From an uncultured Pseudomonadota bacterium (GTDB lineage Bacteria > Myxococcota_A > Bradymonadia > Bradymonadales > Bradymonadaceae), in the NCBI GenBank assembly GCA_913057905.1, contig CAJXPB010000006.1:62001-126000 (forward strand): DNA of 64,000 nt, in the 5' to 3' direction. The notes below the pieces were generated by a model. That model was not told where the DNA came from and ran no database searches. It was given only the letters and a program-made list of their open reading frames with translations. The position numbers and the translations under genes were made by a program. Every line of letters begins with the position of its first letter. Position 1 is the first letter of the stretch. Of the stretch, positions 20,625 to 29,618 are shown one piece after another.

Positions 20625-21401
20625 CTAACTATCCAGAAATTCAGCCGCGGCACTCAAGACATCGTCGGTCCGTTCCCGGTGCGGGATGTGCCCGCACCCA
20701 TCGAGCATCAGAGTCTTCGCAGGACCGGCGACGCGCTGAGCAATCGAGGCGGCCTGTCCGGGCGAACCGTATTCGTCTTCGTCGCCGTGTATCACCAGAG
20801 TAGGGCACTCGACGCGGGCGAGCACGTCGTAGAGGTTCCAGTCGCGAAACTCATCTGCCAGCCACGTATCGATCCAGGCGTGCAGCACCCACTCGGTCTT
20901 TTCGCCGTGGTAGGGGCGCAACCTCTCTACGTTTTCCTCCTCGGCGTACATCTCCCGAGCCTCCAGCACACCGTCGATGGTCTTCTGTTCGATGGTCGCC
21001 TGTGCCGCCTCGGTGACGAGTACATCGCAGGAATCCGGGTAGGTCGCGGCGCACGCTGCGGCCATCCCGGCGCCCACGCTGTGGCCGTACGCGATGAAAT
21101 GCCCGATGCCGAAGTGTTCACGGACTGCGGCGAATCCCTCGCGGGCTTCTTCCTGGATGAAGTCGAGCTCCAGCTCACCGGGATGAGGGTCTGATTGGCC
21201 GAAGCCCAGCCGGTCGTAGGCGATGACCGTGCGCCCCGTCGCCTGAGCGAGTTTGCGGGGGAAGTTTCCCCACAGCTCGACGCAGCCGAGGGATTGATGG
21301 AGCAGGACCATCGGAGCGCGCCCATCGGCCTCGTCAGATAACCACCGTTTCGCGTACAGTTTGCCCCGAGATGTCTGAATTCGAGTGTCGTCGATTTCCA
21401 T
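20625..21401 (-). CDS. Alpha/beta hydrolase
   Basis: 258 aa from the ATG at 21401 (MEIDDTRIQTS). An in-frame ATG at 21449 would overlap the divergent VOC gene and adds no recognisable sequence. The fold is clear: LLHQSLGCVELWG oxyanion strand, YDRLGFGQSD, nucleophile elbow GHSVGAG, acid in HGDEDE and the catalytic His in GCGHIPHRE. No signal peptide, so cytoplasmic esterase, lipase or haloalkane-type activity; substrate unknown. It shares a promoter region of about 26 bp with the VOC gene and precedes the GNAT gene. Confidence 0.86.
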   Translation of the reverse strand: MEIDDTRIQTSRGKLYAKRWLSDEADGRAPMVLLHQSLGCVELWGNFPRKLAQATGRTVIAYDRLGFGQSDPHPGELELDFIQEEAREGFAAVREHFGIGHFIAYGHSVGAGMAAACAATYPDSCDVLVTEAAQATIEQKTIDGVLEAREMYAEEENVERLRPYHGEKTEWVLHAWIDTWLADEFRDWNLYDVLARVECPTLVIHGDEDEYGSPGQAASIAQRVAGPAKTLMLDGCGHIPHRERTDDVLSAAAEFLDS

Positions 21402-21427
21402 TTGGTACTCATTGCCGAGGTGCAACG

Positions 21428-21766
21428 ATGATTCAAGGTATGCACGCAATGTTCTACACGGACAAGCCCGAGGAGACTCGCGCGTTTTTTCGCGACAAGC
21501 TCGACTTTCCGGCCACCGACGTCGGAGACGGGTGGCTCATCTTCGACACCCCGGAGGCTGACATCGGCTGTCACCCCTCGGATGGGCAACACCACCGAGT
21601 ATCGTTTTACTGCGATGACATCGAGGAGACCGTGGAGACGTTGAAGAGCCGCGGCGTCGAATTCACCGGCGACATCGAAGACGAAGGCTGGGGATTGGCC
21701 ACGGCCTTCAAGCTTCCGGACGGCTCGGAGGTTCAGTTGTACGAACCCAAATATGAGAAGTCCTGA
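21428..21766 (+). CDS. VOC (glyoxalase/bleomycin-resistance) family protein
   Basis: 112 aa from the ATG at 21428 with GAGG 6 nt upstream. The single VOC module shows the paired beta-alpha-beta-beta-beta pattern: MFYTDKPEETRAFFRDKLDFP, then HHRVSFYCDDIEETVETLKSRG and FKLPDGSEVQLYEP. Metal-ligand positions (His, Glu) are plausible. Such single-module proteins bind metal and dimerise; roles range from glyoxalase to antibiotic sequestration, and nothing here tells which. Confidence 0.88.
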   Translation: MIQGMHAMFYTDKPEETRAFFRDKLDFPATDVGDGWLIFDTPEADIGCHPSDGQHHRVSFYCDDIEETVETLKSRGVEFTGDIEDEGWGLATAFKLPDGSEVQLYEPKYEKS

Positions 21767-21808
21767 GCGCGGCCGACTACATCCTCCAAGCCGGATCCAC
21801 CCGAACCT

Positions 21809-22258
21809 CTATTCGCTACACTCGGCAGACAAACTACTCGCATCGTAATTGCAGACCTGCCCCTCCGGACATCCGTCTTCGCCGCAGGCGTTTTTCTCAA
21901 GCACGCACCAATTATCGACGCACAGCTCCCCGACGATACACTCATCGGCCGCCTCGCATTCTGGGCCGACGCATTCACCTGTCAGCGGATCACAGCGCCG
22001 CTCGGGCGGACAAATTGGGGGTTCGCGAAGACATCGATTCACATGACACGTGTCTCCAGGACCGCAAAAGGAGCCATGTTTGCAATCGTCGTTGTCTTCA
22101 CACCCCGAACCCTCGGTATCAGGGGCCGCATCCGTGTCTGGAATCCTCCAACTCGAGTCTGGTCCGCCCGACGATTCGGTCGGACACCCCGTGCCGAAGG
22201 TGAAGACTAAACCCACCAACAGGGCGGAGGCGACTACGAACTGGGGCCTTGAACGCAT
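21809..22258 (-). CDS. Cys-rich lipoprotein, copy 2, directly behind the LtrA-KirBac gene
   Basis: 149 aa from the ATG at 22258, 36 bp after the channel gene stop. Signal ends in FGTGC followed by PTESSGGPDSSW. The Cys pattern matches copy 1 (CEDNDDCKHGSFCG, CHVNRCLR, CVDNWCV, CGEDGCPEGQVCNYDA). The same strand, short gap and repeated pairing with the channel tail in both copies suggest one transcript and a functional link to the channel. Lipidated; periplasmic side. No catalytic motif. Confidence 0.8.
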   Translation of the reverse strand: MRSRPQFVVASALLVGLVFTFGTGCPTESSGGPDSSWRIPDTDAAPDTEGSGCEDNDDCKHGSFCGPGDTCHVNRCLREPPICPPERRCDPLTGECVGPECEAADECIVGELCVDNWCVLEKNACGEDGCPEGQVCNYDASSLSAECSE

Positions 22259-22294
22259 GGCAAACACTGGTTTTGGGACACGCGCAACCAAATA

Positions 22295-24427
22295 TTAGCG
22301 AGCCGAACCCTGCTCATCCAACACCGGCTCGGTATCGTGGAACCGGGTGAAATCGATGACCATGTCGCCGTCGGGCGTCTCGCTGAGGACGTCGACGAAC
22401 CGATGGCCCACGCGGATATCCTCCGGCGAATAGACGTGGCGAGCGAACGTTGCACGGCTGTAGGTCATCTCGTGGGCCTGCATGGTCACGGCAAACATGA
22501 GCAGGTCGGCTTCGGGACGGTCCCAATCGACATCATTTAGGGGGCTGTTCTCGTCGATGACGTGCATGACCTGCCAACTCAGGGTGAAGAATGGCGAGCG
22601 TTCCCGGACGAGCTCCAGGTCATGCATCCGACGGATATGGTGGCCCTCATCGGTAATTTCGTCTCGAAGAACCGAGACATTGACCTTGGCCTCGACCACC
22701 TCGCTTCCGCGGGCGTTTCCCGCCCGAAACATCAGCGTCGGCTGACCTTCGTACTCCGTGAGGACCATCGGTTCGCTGAACAACACGCTCGACTGGGGCT
22801 GCGAGGCCTTGGCGAACATGATCCCGGTGGCCAGGGCGACGCCCAGGATGCTGAAGGCCGCTTCGAGGGCGACGATGAGGTCGCCGTAGGCGGTGGCGGG
22901 ACTCATGGCGCCATACCCGATGGTCGACATCGTCTGAATGCTGAAGGCGAAAGCCTCGCCGAAGCTGGCATCGGGGGCGCCGGCGATGGAGCCGGGCTCG
23001 AGCAAGAAGAGACCGGCAAAGAAGCAATTGACCAGCAGGTAGACAAACCCCAGTGCAAAGAACAGCCGGGTCCAGGAACCCTCCATGAAGAAGAAGTAGA
23101 GGTCGCGTCTGAGCTCCGAGGGCGCGCCCTTACGCACCGGCTTCCCCAACTCGCGGCTTTTACCCTCTCGACGCTCGGCGCGTTCATCGCGGGATTGGCG
23201 CGCGAGCTCCGAGGTCGAGACAGCGCGCTCGAGTTCCTGAGCCTCCTCCTCCATCGGTGCGATCATGATGTCGAAGACGATCTGACCCAGACAGATCGCC
23301 GTGATGATGGCTAAAAAGAGCCCGGCGGACATCGTCTGGCCCACGGCGCCGACCAGGAGGACGAAGAAGACCGACGCGAACCGTACGTTCGCGCGGGCCT
23401 GGTCGCTGAGTTCGACATGTTCGCGCTCGGTGACCGAGTCGATCAGTGCCACGCTGAAGAAGACGAGCCCCAGAGTGGCGCATACCAGCCAGCGGTACGC
23501 CTCGTCGGGCGGAGCTCCCAACTCAAAGGTGATGATCTTTTTGACCGCCACGCCCAGGGCCGTGATGCCCGCAGCGAGTGGCATGTGGCCGAAGAGCCAG
23601 ACGACCCAGCTCCCCCGTTCGGACCGAACCTCGGCGCCGGCGACATCGTCGAAGTAGATCCACCAGACCGCACAGGTAATCAGCAGTCCCAGGCTGGCCT
23701 TCATCAAAAAGCCTGCCTGCATGCCGTACTCGGAGGCACTCAAATACGACAGGACTTTGATGAATGATTCGCCCAGGACGATGATGGTGAGAAGTCCGAA
23801 CCGCTCGCTGAGATGTTCCATGTCCAGTGGATAGCGTTCAGCGAGTTCGCGGGAGCGTTCGCTGACCGGCGTGTAGACCAGGGCGGCGACCCCGACGCCC
23901 CAGAAGATGTAGGCCCAGGGCGTGGGCACCACGGCGGAGACGACCCAGAGCAGGGCGCCAATCCCAAAGGCGCCGCCCCAGTAGGTGCAGTAGTCGCGCG
24001 CCTCGGGAACCTGTCGCCATGCCCGCAGATAGAGCAGGGCGATCAGACCCTGCGCCACGGCAAACGACAGGGCGAACGCCGCATGTTCGCCCTGCAAGAC
24101 GACCGCCGGCGCCGTCAGGGCCATCGCCCCGACGGCGAACATCTTGGCGAAGACGATGACCCGTTGGGGCACATCGTCGACGGTAAACCGGTTGGCGAAG
24201 AAGCTGTAGCCCGCCCAGACGGCCCACAGGGGTACGAACATCCCCAGAAAGCCGGCCAGTGGACCCAGCACCTGATGCGTCTGAGTGACCTGATTACTCA
24301 GGACGTCGCCGAGCTGGATGATCGAGGCGACGAAGATCAGATCGTAGAAGAGCTCCATCCACGACACCGACTTCTCTTCGCCGAGTGCCGTGTGAAGTGT
24401 CGGGACGTGGAACCAACGATTGCGCAT
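22295..24427 (-). CDS. LtrA-like membrane protein fused to a KirBac-type inward-rectifier potassium channel
   Basis: 710 aa; ATG at 24427 with GGAGG 4 nt ahead. Residues about 10-395 match the bacterial low-temperature-requirement A (LtrA) family: VSWMELFYDLIFVASI at the start, roughly ten membrane helices, ERFGLLTIIVLGESF near 209. A charged linker (396-440, Glu/Arg-rich) follows. Residues 442-698 are a complete KirBac: slide helix, TM1, pore with TMSTIGYG (filter 502-506), TM2, and the cytoplasmic Ig-like domain (PTLMFRAGNARG, RRMHDLELVRERSPFF, HVIDENSPL, RFVDVLSETPDG). Both halves are full length with no gap, so fusion is not an assembly artefact of a short overlap. K+ flux is inferred; LtrA function is unknown. 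Confidence 0.92.
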   Translation of the reverse strand: MRNRWFHVPTLHTALGEEKSVSWMELFYDLIFVASIIQLGDVLSNQVTQTHQVLGPLAGFLGMFVPLWAVWAGYSFFANRFTVDDVPQRVIVFAKMFAVGAMALTAPAVVLQGEHAAFALSFAVAQGLIALLYLRAWRQVPEARDYCTYWGGAFGIGALLWVVSAVVPTPWAYIFWGVGVAALVYTPVSERSRELAERYPLDMEHLSERFGLLTIIVLGESFIKVLSYLSASEYGMQAGFLMKASLGLLITCAVWWIYFDDVAGAEVRSERGSWVVWLFGHMPLAAGITALGVAVKKIITFELGAPPDEAYRWLVCATLGLVFFSVALIDSVTEREHVELSDQARANVRFASVFFVLLVGAVGQTMSAGLFLAIITAICLGQIVFDIMIAPMEEEAQELERAVSTSELARQSRDERAERREGKSRELGKPVRKGAPSELRRDLYFFFMEGSWTRLFFALGFVYLLVNCFFAGLFLLEPGSIAGAPDASFGEAFAFSIQTMSTIGYGAMSPATAYGDLIVALEAAFSILGVALATGIMFAKASQPQSSVLFSEPMVLTEYEGQPTLMFRAGNARGSEVVEAKVNVSVLRDEITDEGHHIRRMHDLELVRERSPFFTLSWQVMHVIDENSPLNDVDWDRPEADLLMFAVTMQAHEMTYSRATFARHVYSPEDIRVGHRFVDVLSETPDGDMVIDFTRFHDTEPVLDEQGSAR

Positions 24428-24677
24428 GGGTCCTCCGGAGACATGGTCGCTATGTCGGTTCTCCGACTTCAGTCCGCTGGATTCGTGTGTACTCGGTCGA
24501 AGAAATCCGTCAATCGGCCGATGACTTTCGGCTCGACTTCCGTGCCGAAGTCGTCCGAGTCGGGCCGTCCCGATTGTGACGGTGTATAACAACTCAATTG
24601 GTGCCGAAACACTTTGATTTCAATCAGACTCTAAGGCAAATCTCATTCCGTAAGCCTTTCTACATGCAGGAGGTTAC

Positions 24678-25499
24678 ATGCTGGGCTCAACACCATACGA
24701 CTCATTGGAAGACAGAGTCGCTATCATCACCGGCGCCTCACGCGGCATCGGCGCTGAAGTCGCTCGGCAACTGGCAGATCAGGGCGCCAGGGTCGCGCTG
24801 GCCGCCCGCTCCCGCGAAGACCTTGAGAGCGTGGCAGAACAATGCCGCCAGCGCGGCGGTGAGTCGGTGGTCGTCCCGACCGATGTCACCGATGAAACGG
24901 CCTGTCAGGCACTTGTCGACGAAACGATCGACGCCTTCGACGGCATTGACATCCTGGTCAACAACGCCGGCATGACGATGCACGCCCGTTTCGATGAAAT
25001 CGAAGACCTCTCGATCTTCGATCACATCATGCAGGTCAACTACCTGGGCACCGTCTACTGCACCCACAAGGCGCTGCCGCACCTCAAGGAGCGAGATGGG
25101 CTCATCGTCGGCATCTCGTCGTTGACCGGAAAAACCGGCGTGCCGACGCGCTCGGCCTATTCGGCGAGCAAGCACGCCATGCAGGGATTCTTGGATTCGA
25201 TCCGTGTGGAGCTCGACGAACAGGGCGTCGACGTTTCGGTCATCTCACCGGGCTTCGTGGACACCAACATCCGCAGCCACGCCCTTGGCGAAGACGGCGC
25301 CACACGCGGCGACGCACCGGAGGACACCGACCGGAACATGATGAGCGTCGAGGAGTGCGGCCGCCGCATCGTCCGCACGATTCGGAAGCGCAAGCGCGAA
25401 GAGGTGATGACCTTAACGGGCAAACTCGGCCAATGGGCCAAGCTCCTCGCTCCGAGTTGGGTCGACGCGATTTCCAAGAAAAAGATTGGGGATGACTGA
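24678..25499 (+). CDS. Short-chain dehydrogenase/reductase (SDR)
   Basis: 273 aa, start with GGAGG 5 nt ahead. The NAD(P)-binding Rossmann loop TGASRGIG, the NNAG motif, catalytic Ser in SSLTG and YSASK (Tyr and Lys) are all present. The basic C-terminal end (KLGQWAKLLAPSWVDAISKK) is membrane-associated-looking, as in DltE/YqjQ-type SDRs. It diverges from the channel gene across a 250-bp region in which I saw no clear regulatory repeat. Substrate unknown. Confidence 0.92.
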   Translation: MLGSTPYDSLEDRVAIITGASRGIGAEVARQLADQGARVALAARSREDLESVAEQCRQRGGESVVVPTDVTDETACQALVDETIDAFDGIDILVNNAGMTMHARFDEIEDLSIFDHIMQVNYLGTVYCTHKALPHLKERDGLIVGISSLTGKTGVPTRSAYSASKHAMQGFLDSIRVELDEQGVDVSVISPGFVDTNIRSHALGEDGATRGDAPEDTDRNMMSVEECGRRIVRTIRKRKREEVMTLTGKLGQWAKLLAPSWVDAISKKKIGDD

Positions 25500-25573
25500 C
25501 TCGGAACCCTGCGCCTCCGATGCTGTCTCAATAAACCAGAGGCTCAGTCGTCGAAGGCACTGATGAACTTATC

Positions 25574-27187
25574 ATGACCGCGTATCGACAATCTTCGCTG
25601 CTGCTGGTGGGACTGCTCGTCGCGGGTGGATGCGCGAGCACAGAGAATCCCGCCAAGACATCGCAAAAGGCGCTCGGACCGCTCGCCGGCATACACAGCG
25701 TCACTTGGGCACCGGACAAGCCGAAATCGACGGACGATGCTCCTGCCTGCATCCTGGACGGCGTCGACATCGAGCCGAAGGGATACGTGTTCTTCGAACC
25801 GGGGACCGCGGAGCCCGTCGGTTACGCTGGCGAGTGGGGACCATGCATCCGAGAGCCGGCGATTCCCTCTCGGTATGCGGATGTAGAGTCGCTTCGATGC
25901 AATGAGCTGCGCGAAAGCAAGATCGAGCTACACTCGTTTGCCGACCCGCGACAGGTCACCAACCGAAGCAACGCAAAGTCGCTGAGTCGGCGGCGAATGA
26001 AGCTGGTCCGCAGTCGTCTCGGTAAGACCGCAGTTCCGGACTCCGTTGAACGAAAAGTCGTCCACGACGATGTGATGCAAGACGAGCAGTGGCCCGCACT
26101 CTCCAGCACGATCGGCGTGCGGTTCTCTCCGGCTGGGTGCAGGGACGCAGAACCCGTTGCACCAAAAGAGTCCACGAACCCCGGACGATTTGAGTGGATA
26201 CCTGACGTCGCTCGCGGACCTATGACATGGCTTCACGCCAACAAACCGACCGCGGCGGAGTGGAAGAGCTGGGAAGATCTTTCTCCGGGGTATCTGGACG
26301 GAAGATACCTGGTCTATCGTCGAGGGGGCATCGGCGGACCGATAAGAATTATCGCAATCGGCAAGGAGAGGGCTGTCTGCCAGGGACGGGAGGTCGACTC
26401 TTCTGACATCCTGGCCCGTGGCTCGATCCTGTTCGTGCCCGGCACATCCACACCCATCGCGTACTCCGGCGTGGGAAAGTGCCTGACCGAATCCGAACCG
26501 AGTTCCATGAGCCCCGAGGATCTCGAGTGCTCGTTCCCGGAAGACGCAGCAGTTTTTCTGGTAGGCCATGCGAATGGCACGCCCAAAGACTCTACCATGA
26601 GTGCGACACAACTGGGGCAGAAGCGACTCAAGATCGTGAAGAGATTCACCGCCGAGACGCCACTCCCCGATGAGATCGCGCAGGAAGTGACGAAGGCTTC
26701 GGGCGTTGAGACAGAGAAGACAGGCGACCGGCAACCCATACTGGGCGTCAGAATTCAGGTCGTTCAATCAAGTTCCGACGTCGACACAACCAGACCACTC
26801 ATCGAACAGACCATCGGACCGGCGTGGACCGAGTCGGAACACCTGAAGTTTAGCAAGTTCATGAAGAGATGGGTCGACCCCGGGGGTTCTTCCATCGAGA
26901 CCGAGACGGACCTGCACATCCGTTACCAGGATGCGTACGGCTTTGTTCAGACCTACTTGGGTCTCCGACCGAGTAGGACAACCGCAGGGTCGCAGGCCTT
27001 GGAATCCTGGGCCGATGCCATGTTTGAACACGCGTGCCACACGGAGGAAGCCGGCCTGCCCACGGACTATCTGCCCGAAGGCGCGGAGCCTCCTCAGTCC
27101 ACGATGGACTTGCCCAGCTCCTCGGCCTCTTCTTCGGAGATGTCGTCGAGCTCCTCCTGGGGAACCGGCACGTCGAGTCCACGTTGA
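25574..27187 (+). CDS. Unknown lipoprotein with two degenerate OmpA-like repeats
   Basis: 537 aa; signal with lipobox-like VAGGC. Two halves repeat the same order: a Cys-containing strand, [17 protein letters not shown] or [16 protein letters not shown], a second Cys, then a segment such as VFLVGHANG...[12 protein letters not shown] that resembles the peptidoglycan-binding helix of OmpA C-terminal domains (VxGHTD...LSxRRAxxV). The Asp and Arg that grip diaminopimelate are not preserved, hence degenerate. The final 30 or so Ser-rich codons are simply the antisense of the GST gene end (94 bp overlap), so the true end may be earlier or a frameshift may be present. Confidence 0.65.
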   Translation: MTAYRQSSLLLVGLLVAGGCASTENPAKTSQKALGPLAGIHSVTWAPDKPKSTDDAPACILDGVDIEPKGYVFFEPGTAEPVGYAGEWGPCIREPAIPSRYADVESLRCNELRESKIELHSFADPRQVTNRSNAKSLSRRRMKLVRSRLGKTAVPDSVERKVVHDDVMQDEQWPALSSTIGVRFSPAGCRDAEPVAPKESTNPGRFEWIPDVARGPMTWLHANKPTAAEWKSWEDLSPGYLDGRYLVYRRGGIGGPIRIIAIGKERAVCQGREVDSSDILARGSILFVPGTSTPIAYSGVGKCLTESEPSSMSPEDLECSFPEDAAVFLVGHANGTPKDSTMSATQLGQKRLKIVKRFTAETPLPDEIAQEVTKASGVETEKTGDRQPILGVRIQVVQSSSDVDTTRPLIEQTIGPAWTESEHLKFSKFMKRWVDPGGSSIETETDLHIRYQDAYGFVQTYLGLRPSRTTAGSQALESWADAMFEHACHTEEAGLPTDYLPEGAEPPQSTMDLPSSSASSSEMSSSSSWGTGTSSPR

Positions 27188-27768
27188 ACGGCGGGGCGCT
27201 CGGACATCCGCTCCATCCATGCGCTTAAGTTCGGAAGCCCTTCGAAGCTGATGCCCGACCACTTGTGGCTGCGCGCCCACGGATAGGTGGCAAAGTCGGC
27301 AATCGAGATGTCGCCCGCGATGAAGTCCTGACCCTCGAGCTGACCGTCGACGACCTCGTAGAGCCGCCGCGTCTCATTCTGGTAGCGCTCGATGGCGTAC
27401 TCGATCTTTTCCGGAGCGTAGTGCAGAAATACGTGTGCCTGCCCCTGCATGGGACCGATGCCGGCCATCTGAAACATGACCCACTGCACGACCTTCGATC
27501 GCTGCAGGGCGTCTTCGGGCAGAAACTGCCCGGTCTTTTCGGCCAGGTACATCAGAATGGCACCCGACTCGAAGACGGTGTGGTCGGCGACATCCCGGTC
27601 AATGATGGCGGGGATACGGCCGTTGGGATTGATCTCAAGGAACCAGTCCTCCTTTTGCTCACGCTCGGCCAGGTCGATGTGGTGGACCTCGTAGTCCAGA
27701 CCCGTCTCCTCGAGCATGATGGAGGCCTTGTATCCGTTGGGCGTCTCGGCGGTGTACAGGTCAATCAT
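27094..27768 (-). CDS. Glutathione S-transferase-like protein (YfcG/YghU, Nu-class type)
   Basis: 224 aa. The N-terminal thioredoxin-like domain begins [21 protein letters not shown] (quoted in part; TPNGYK is the Nu-class disulfide-reductase signature) and has the GSH-binding NPNGRIPAI and [10 protein letters not shown] segments. The C-terminal helical domain includes [13 protein letters not shown]. YfcG and YghU reduce disulfides with two bound glutathiones. The acidic C-terminus overlaps the end of the preceding convergent gene by 94 bp. Confidence 0.9.
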   Translation of the reverse strand: MIDLYTAETPNGYKASIMLEETGLDYEVHHIDLAEREQKEDWFLEINPNGRIPAIIDRDVADHTVFESGAILMYLAEKTGQFLPEDALQRSKVVQWVMFQMAGIGPMQGQAHVFLHYAPEKIEYAIERYQNETRRLYEVVDGQLEGQDFIAGDISIADFATYPWARSHKWSGISFEGLPNLSAWMERMSERPAVQRGLDVPVPQEELDDISEEEAEELGKSIVD

Positions 27769-27827
27769 CGTGGGGTCTCCGTGTTGCGCGGAACGAACCT
27801 TCGGTGAGACGATGCGGGCAGTGACGT

Positions 27828-28829
27828 GTGAGATTCAAGATGGAGTTCGAGGTGGATACCAGAAACGAGCTGAGCGACGCTGAACGCAAACAAATCATCG
27901 AAAGTGAACTCGCCGCCGCACCAGACTGGGTCAGCGAGGGGACGGATCGAGATGTCCTGCGGGCCAATGTAGAAGCCTGGCTCGAAGAAACGCTGAAACC
28001 GCTGCAAGATGACGACTTCGCCATCGAGTTTGCGGAGAACTGCCCCCACGACGACGCCAGCGTGCCGGACTACGACTACAAGGTCGTCAGGATGGATGAC
28101 GGCGAAACCGCGGTATTCTCGCTAAGGTTCGAGGGACTGGATCCTTCGAGACCGTTCGTGGAGGCCGTCGTCTGTACCGCCGGACCTGTTCTGAACCCAC
28201 GCCAACTCAACTCGGTGTGGAACGCGGTTGAATCGCTGTACGGCCACATCGGGATCCAGCGTCTTAGGGCCTTCGAGCCGGACGTCGAGCGCAAAGATTC
28301 TGGAGCTCCCCGCAACACCTACGACCGTCTGATGCTCGCCGGACACGTGCAGGACGTCGCATCCAAGACCGCGGAGCTGTCAGAGAAGGGCGCTTCCGTC
28401 GAGTTCATCGAAGACCCCGATTCTGCGTTCCGCACCTACGTCTCAGAGTACGAAAAGATGGCAGAGTCGAGCCCTATTCACCATCGGGGCTCGACCTGGC
28501 ATCGAACCGAGGAGCGATTTCACAAAGCCGTTGACGAAGACCTTGCGTTCGCTGTGCGCAATGAGGGCGAGCTCGCGGGAATCGTACTCCTGGGCCGGGG
28601 AATCGAGCGGTGGCTCCGAGGCTACTATTTCTCCGAGATGTTCCTCTTTGCGCATGCCCGCCATCGAGGCCTGGCGACACCCGTTCAGCGAGCGGTTGCG
28701 AACACGGTCGAGTCCGATCACGATACGCATCTCTACGGAACCATCGACCCTCGAAACGAACCTGCTATTCATGCGGCACGCGGGGCAGGGCGACAGCTGG
28801 CGGGCGGCTACCGGTTCTTGCGCCGGTAG
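27828..28829 (+). CDS. GNAT-like acetyltransferase with N-terminal unknown domain
   Basis: 333 aa from GTG 27828; ATG at 27840 is an equally good start, and no strong ribosome site distinguishes them. Residues 1-150 show no recognised fold. The C-terminal third reads as a GNAT core: [37 protein letters not shown] (acetyl-CoA loop region HRGLAT) and [18 protein letters not shown]. Convergent with the excisionase-like gene, 21 bp between stops. Substrate unknown. Confidence 0.7.
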   Translation: MRFKMEFEVDTRNELSDAERKQIIESELAAAPDWVSEGTDRDVLRANVEAWLEETLKPLQDDDFAIEFAENCPHDDASVPDYDYKVVRMDDGETAVFSLRFEGLDPSRPFVEAVVCTAGPVLNPRQLNSVWNAVESLYGHIGIQRLRAFEPDVERKDSGAPRNTYDRLMLAGHVQDVASKTAELSEKGASVEFIEDPDSAFRTYVSEYEKMAESSPIHHRGSTWHRTEERFHKAVDEDLAFAVRNEGELAGIVLLGRGIERWLRGYYFSEMFLFAHARHRGLATPVQRAVANTVESDHDTHLYGTIDPRNEPAIHAARGAGRQLAGGYRFLRR

Positions 28830-28850
28830 GAACACTTACACTGGCAGCAG

Positions 28851-29273
28851 TTACTGCTCGACATCGAGTTTCCGGTCTTCCTGCGCCAACTCTTTCATCG
28901 CATCGCGGCTTCGCTGTCGTCGAAGACGCTTGAACTCCAATACATCGCTGGCCTGAACTCTCCGATGGCTGCCCACTTTGTGAAACGGAATCTCGCCATC
29001 CTCAAGGAGGTCAACCAGATATGGTCGGGATACACCGAGAATCTCCGCAGCTTCACTTGTTGTTAGCTCTTGATCCTGTCGAACAATCTCGACTCCCGTT
29101 CCCTCCTCGATCTTTTCCAACAACTCACGGAAAAGTTGGAGGGCATGACTTGAGACTTCCATAACCACTTTGTCATCTCCGTCATTGGAAACGATGACTT
29201 GCATCCGACTGGAGTCTTGGCTCTCCAAGAGCCGTTCCAATGCGACCATTTTCGACTTTTGCCGTGTCTTCAT
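28851..29273 (-). CDS. Excisionase/MerR-like helix-turn-helix protein, candidate orphan antitoxin or regulator
   Basis: 140 aa from the ATG at 29273 (GGAGG 5 nt ahead). A helical N-terminal part (ALQLFRELLEKIEEGTGVE) leads to a winged HTH of the excisionase type: LTTSEAAEILGVSRPYLVDLL and HKVGSHRRVQASDVLEFKRLR. Proteins of this exact shape are often antitoxins for PIN-domain toxins encoded just downstream; here the next gene is a convergent GNAT and no toxin is seen. Three CGAAA repeats spaced at 9 bp stand upstream and are a plausible binding site. Confidence 0.82.
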   Translation of the reverse strand: MKTRQKSKMVALERLLESQDSSRMQVIVSNDGDDKVVMEVSSHALQLFRELLEKIEEGTGVEIVRQDQELTTSEAAEILGVSRPYLVDLLEDGEIPFHKVGSHRRVQASDVLEFKRLRRQRSRDAMKELAQEDRKLDVEQ

Positions 29274-29320
29274 GAATTCCTCCGGTTTTCGACCTGATGT
29301 CGCCAGAAACTCTCTGATTA

Positions 29321-29347
29321 CGAAACAAACGAAATAACCGAAACATT
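29321..29347. repeat. Three iteron-like direct repeats, CGAAA every 9 bp
   Basis: CGAAACAAA, CGAAATAAC and CGAAACATT begin at 29321, 29330 and 29339, exactly 9 bp apart, 48-74 bp upstream of the start of the excisionase-like gene. Excisionase/BldC-like HTH proteins are known to bind head-to-tail direct repeats, so an autoregulatory operator is a reasonable guess. Confidence 0.5.
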
Positions 29348-29356
29348 CAAAATAAA

Positions 29357-29580
29357 TCAATACAACCACTCGGCGTAGGGCTCGTGGCGCAGGTGCATCT
29401 CGTCGTACAGCCACACCATCCGGTCCAGAAACAGAACTTCATGGCGTACTGACCGAAGACGCCCTAGAGCGTCGGCCAGATGGCGAGCTGGTAGAGGCCC
29501 CAGGCGAGGACGAGGGTGATGAGGCCGTTGGTGGCAAATCTCAGTTTTCGTCCCGCCGGGAAATCTGGCAACCTATTTTC
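29357..29580 (-). pseudogene. Remnant of the C-terminal part of a small membrane protein
   Basis: On the minus strand two frames give protein-like pieces: FPAGRKLRFATNGLITLVLA, continuing WGLYQLAIWPTL to a TAG at 29464-29466, then, after that stop and a frame change, FLDRMVWLYDEMHLRHEPYA and a TGA at 29357-29359. The first piece is a membrane helix, the second a conserved-looking amphipathic tail. No 5' end is found before the divergent lipoprotein gene at 29619, so this is a decayed fragment. The family is not recognised. Confidence 0.55.
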
Positions 29581-29618
29581 GAACTTACGTTGTCTATCTG
29601 AGTCAGGAAAAGTCGTTG

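Noticed and set aside
22562-24589. Two long open frames (about 250 codons each) antisense to the LtrA-KirBac gene
   Set aside because: No start signals or recognisable domains; the sense protein is continuous and conserved.
28830-28850. PIN-domain toxin expected after the excisionase-like gene
   Set aside because: The gap is 21 bp and the next gene is a convergent GNAT; no PIN motif was seen.
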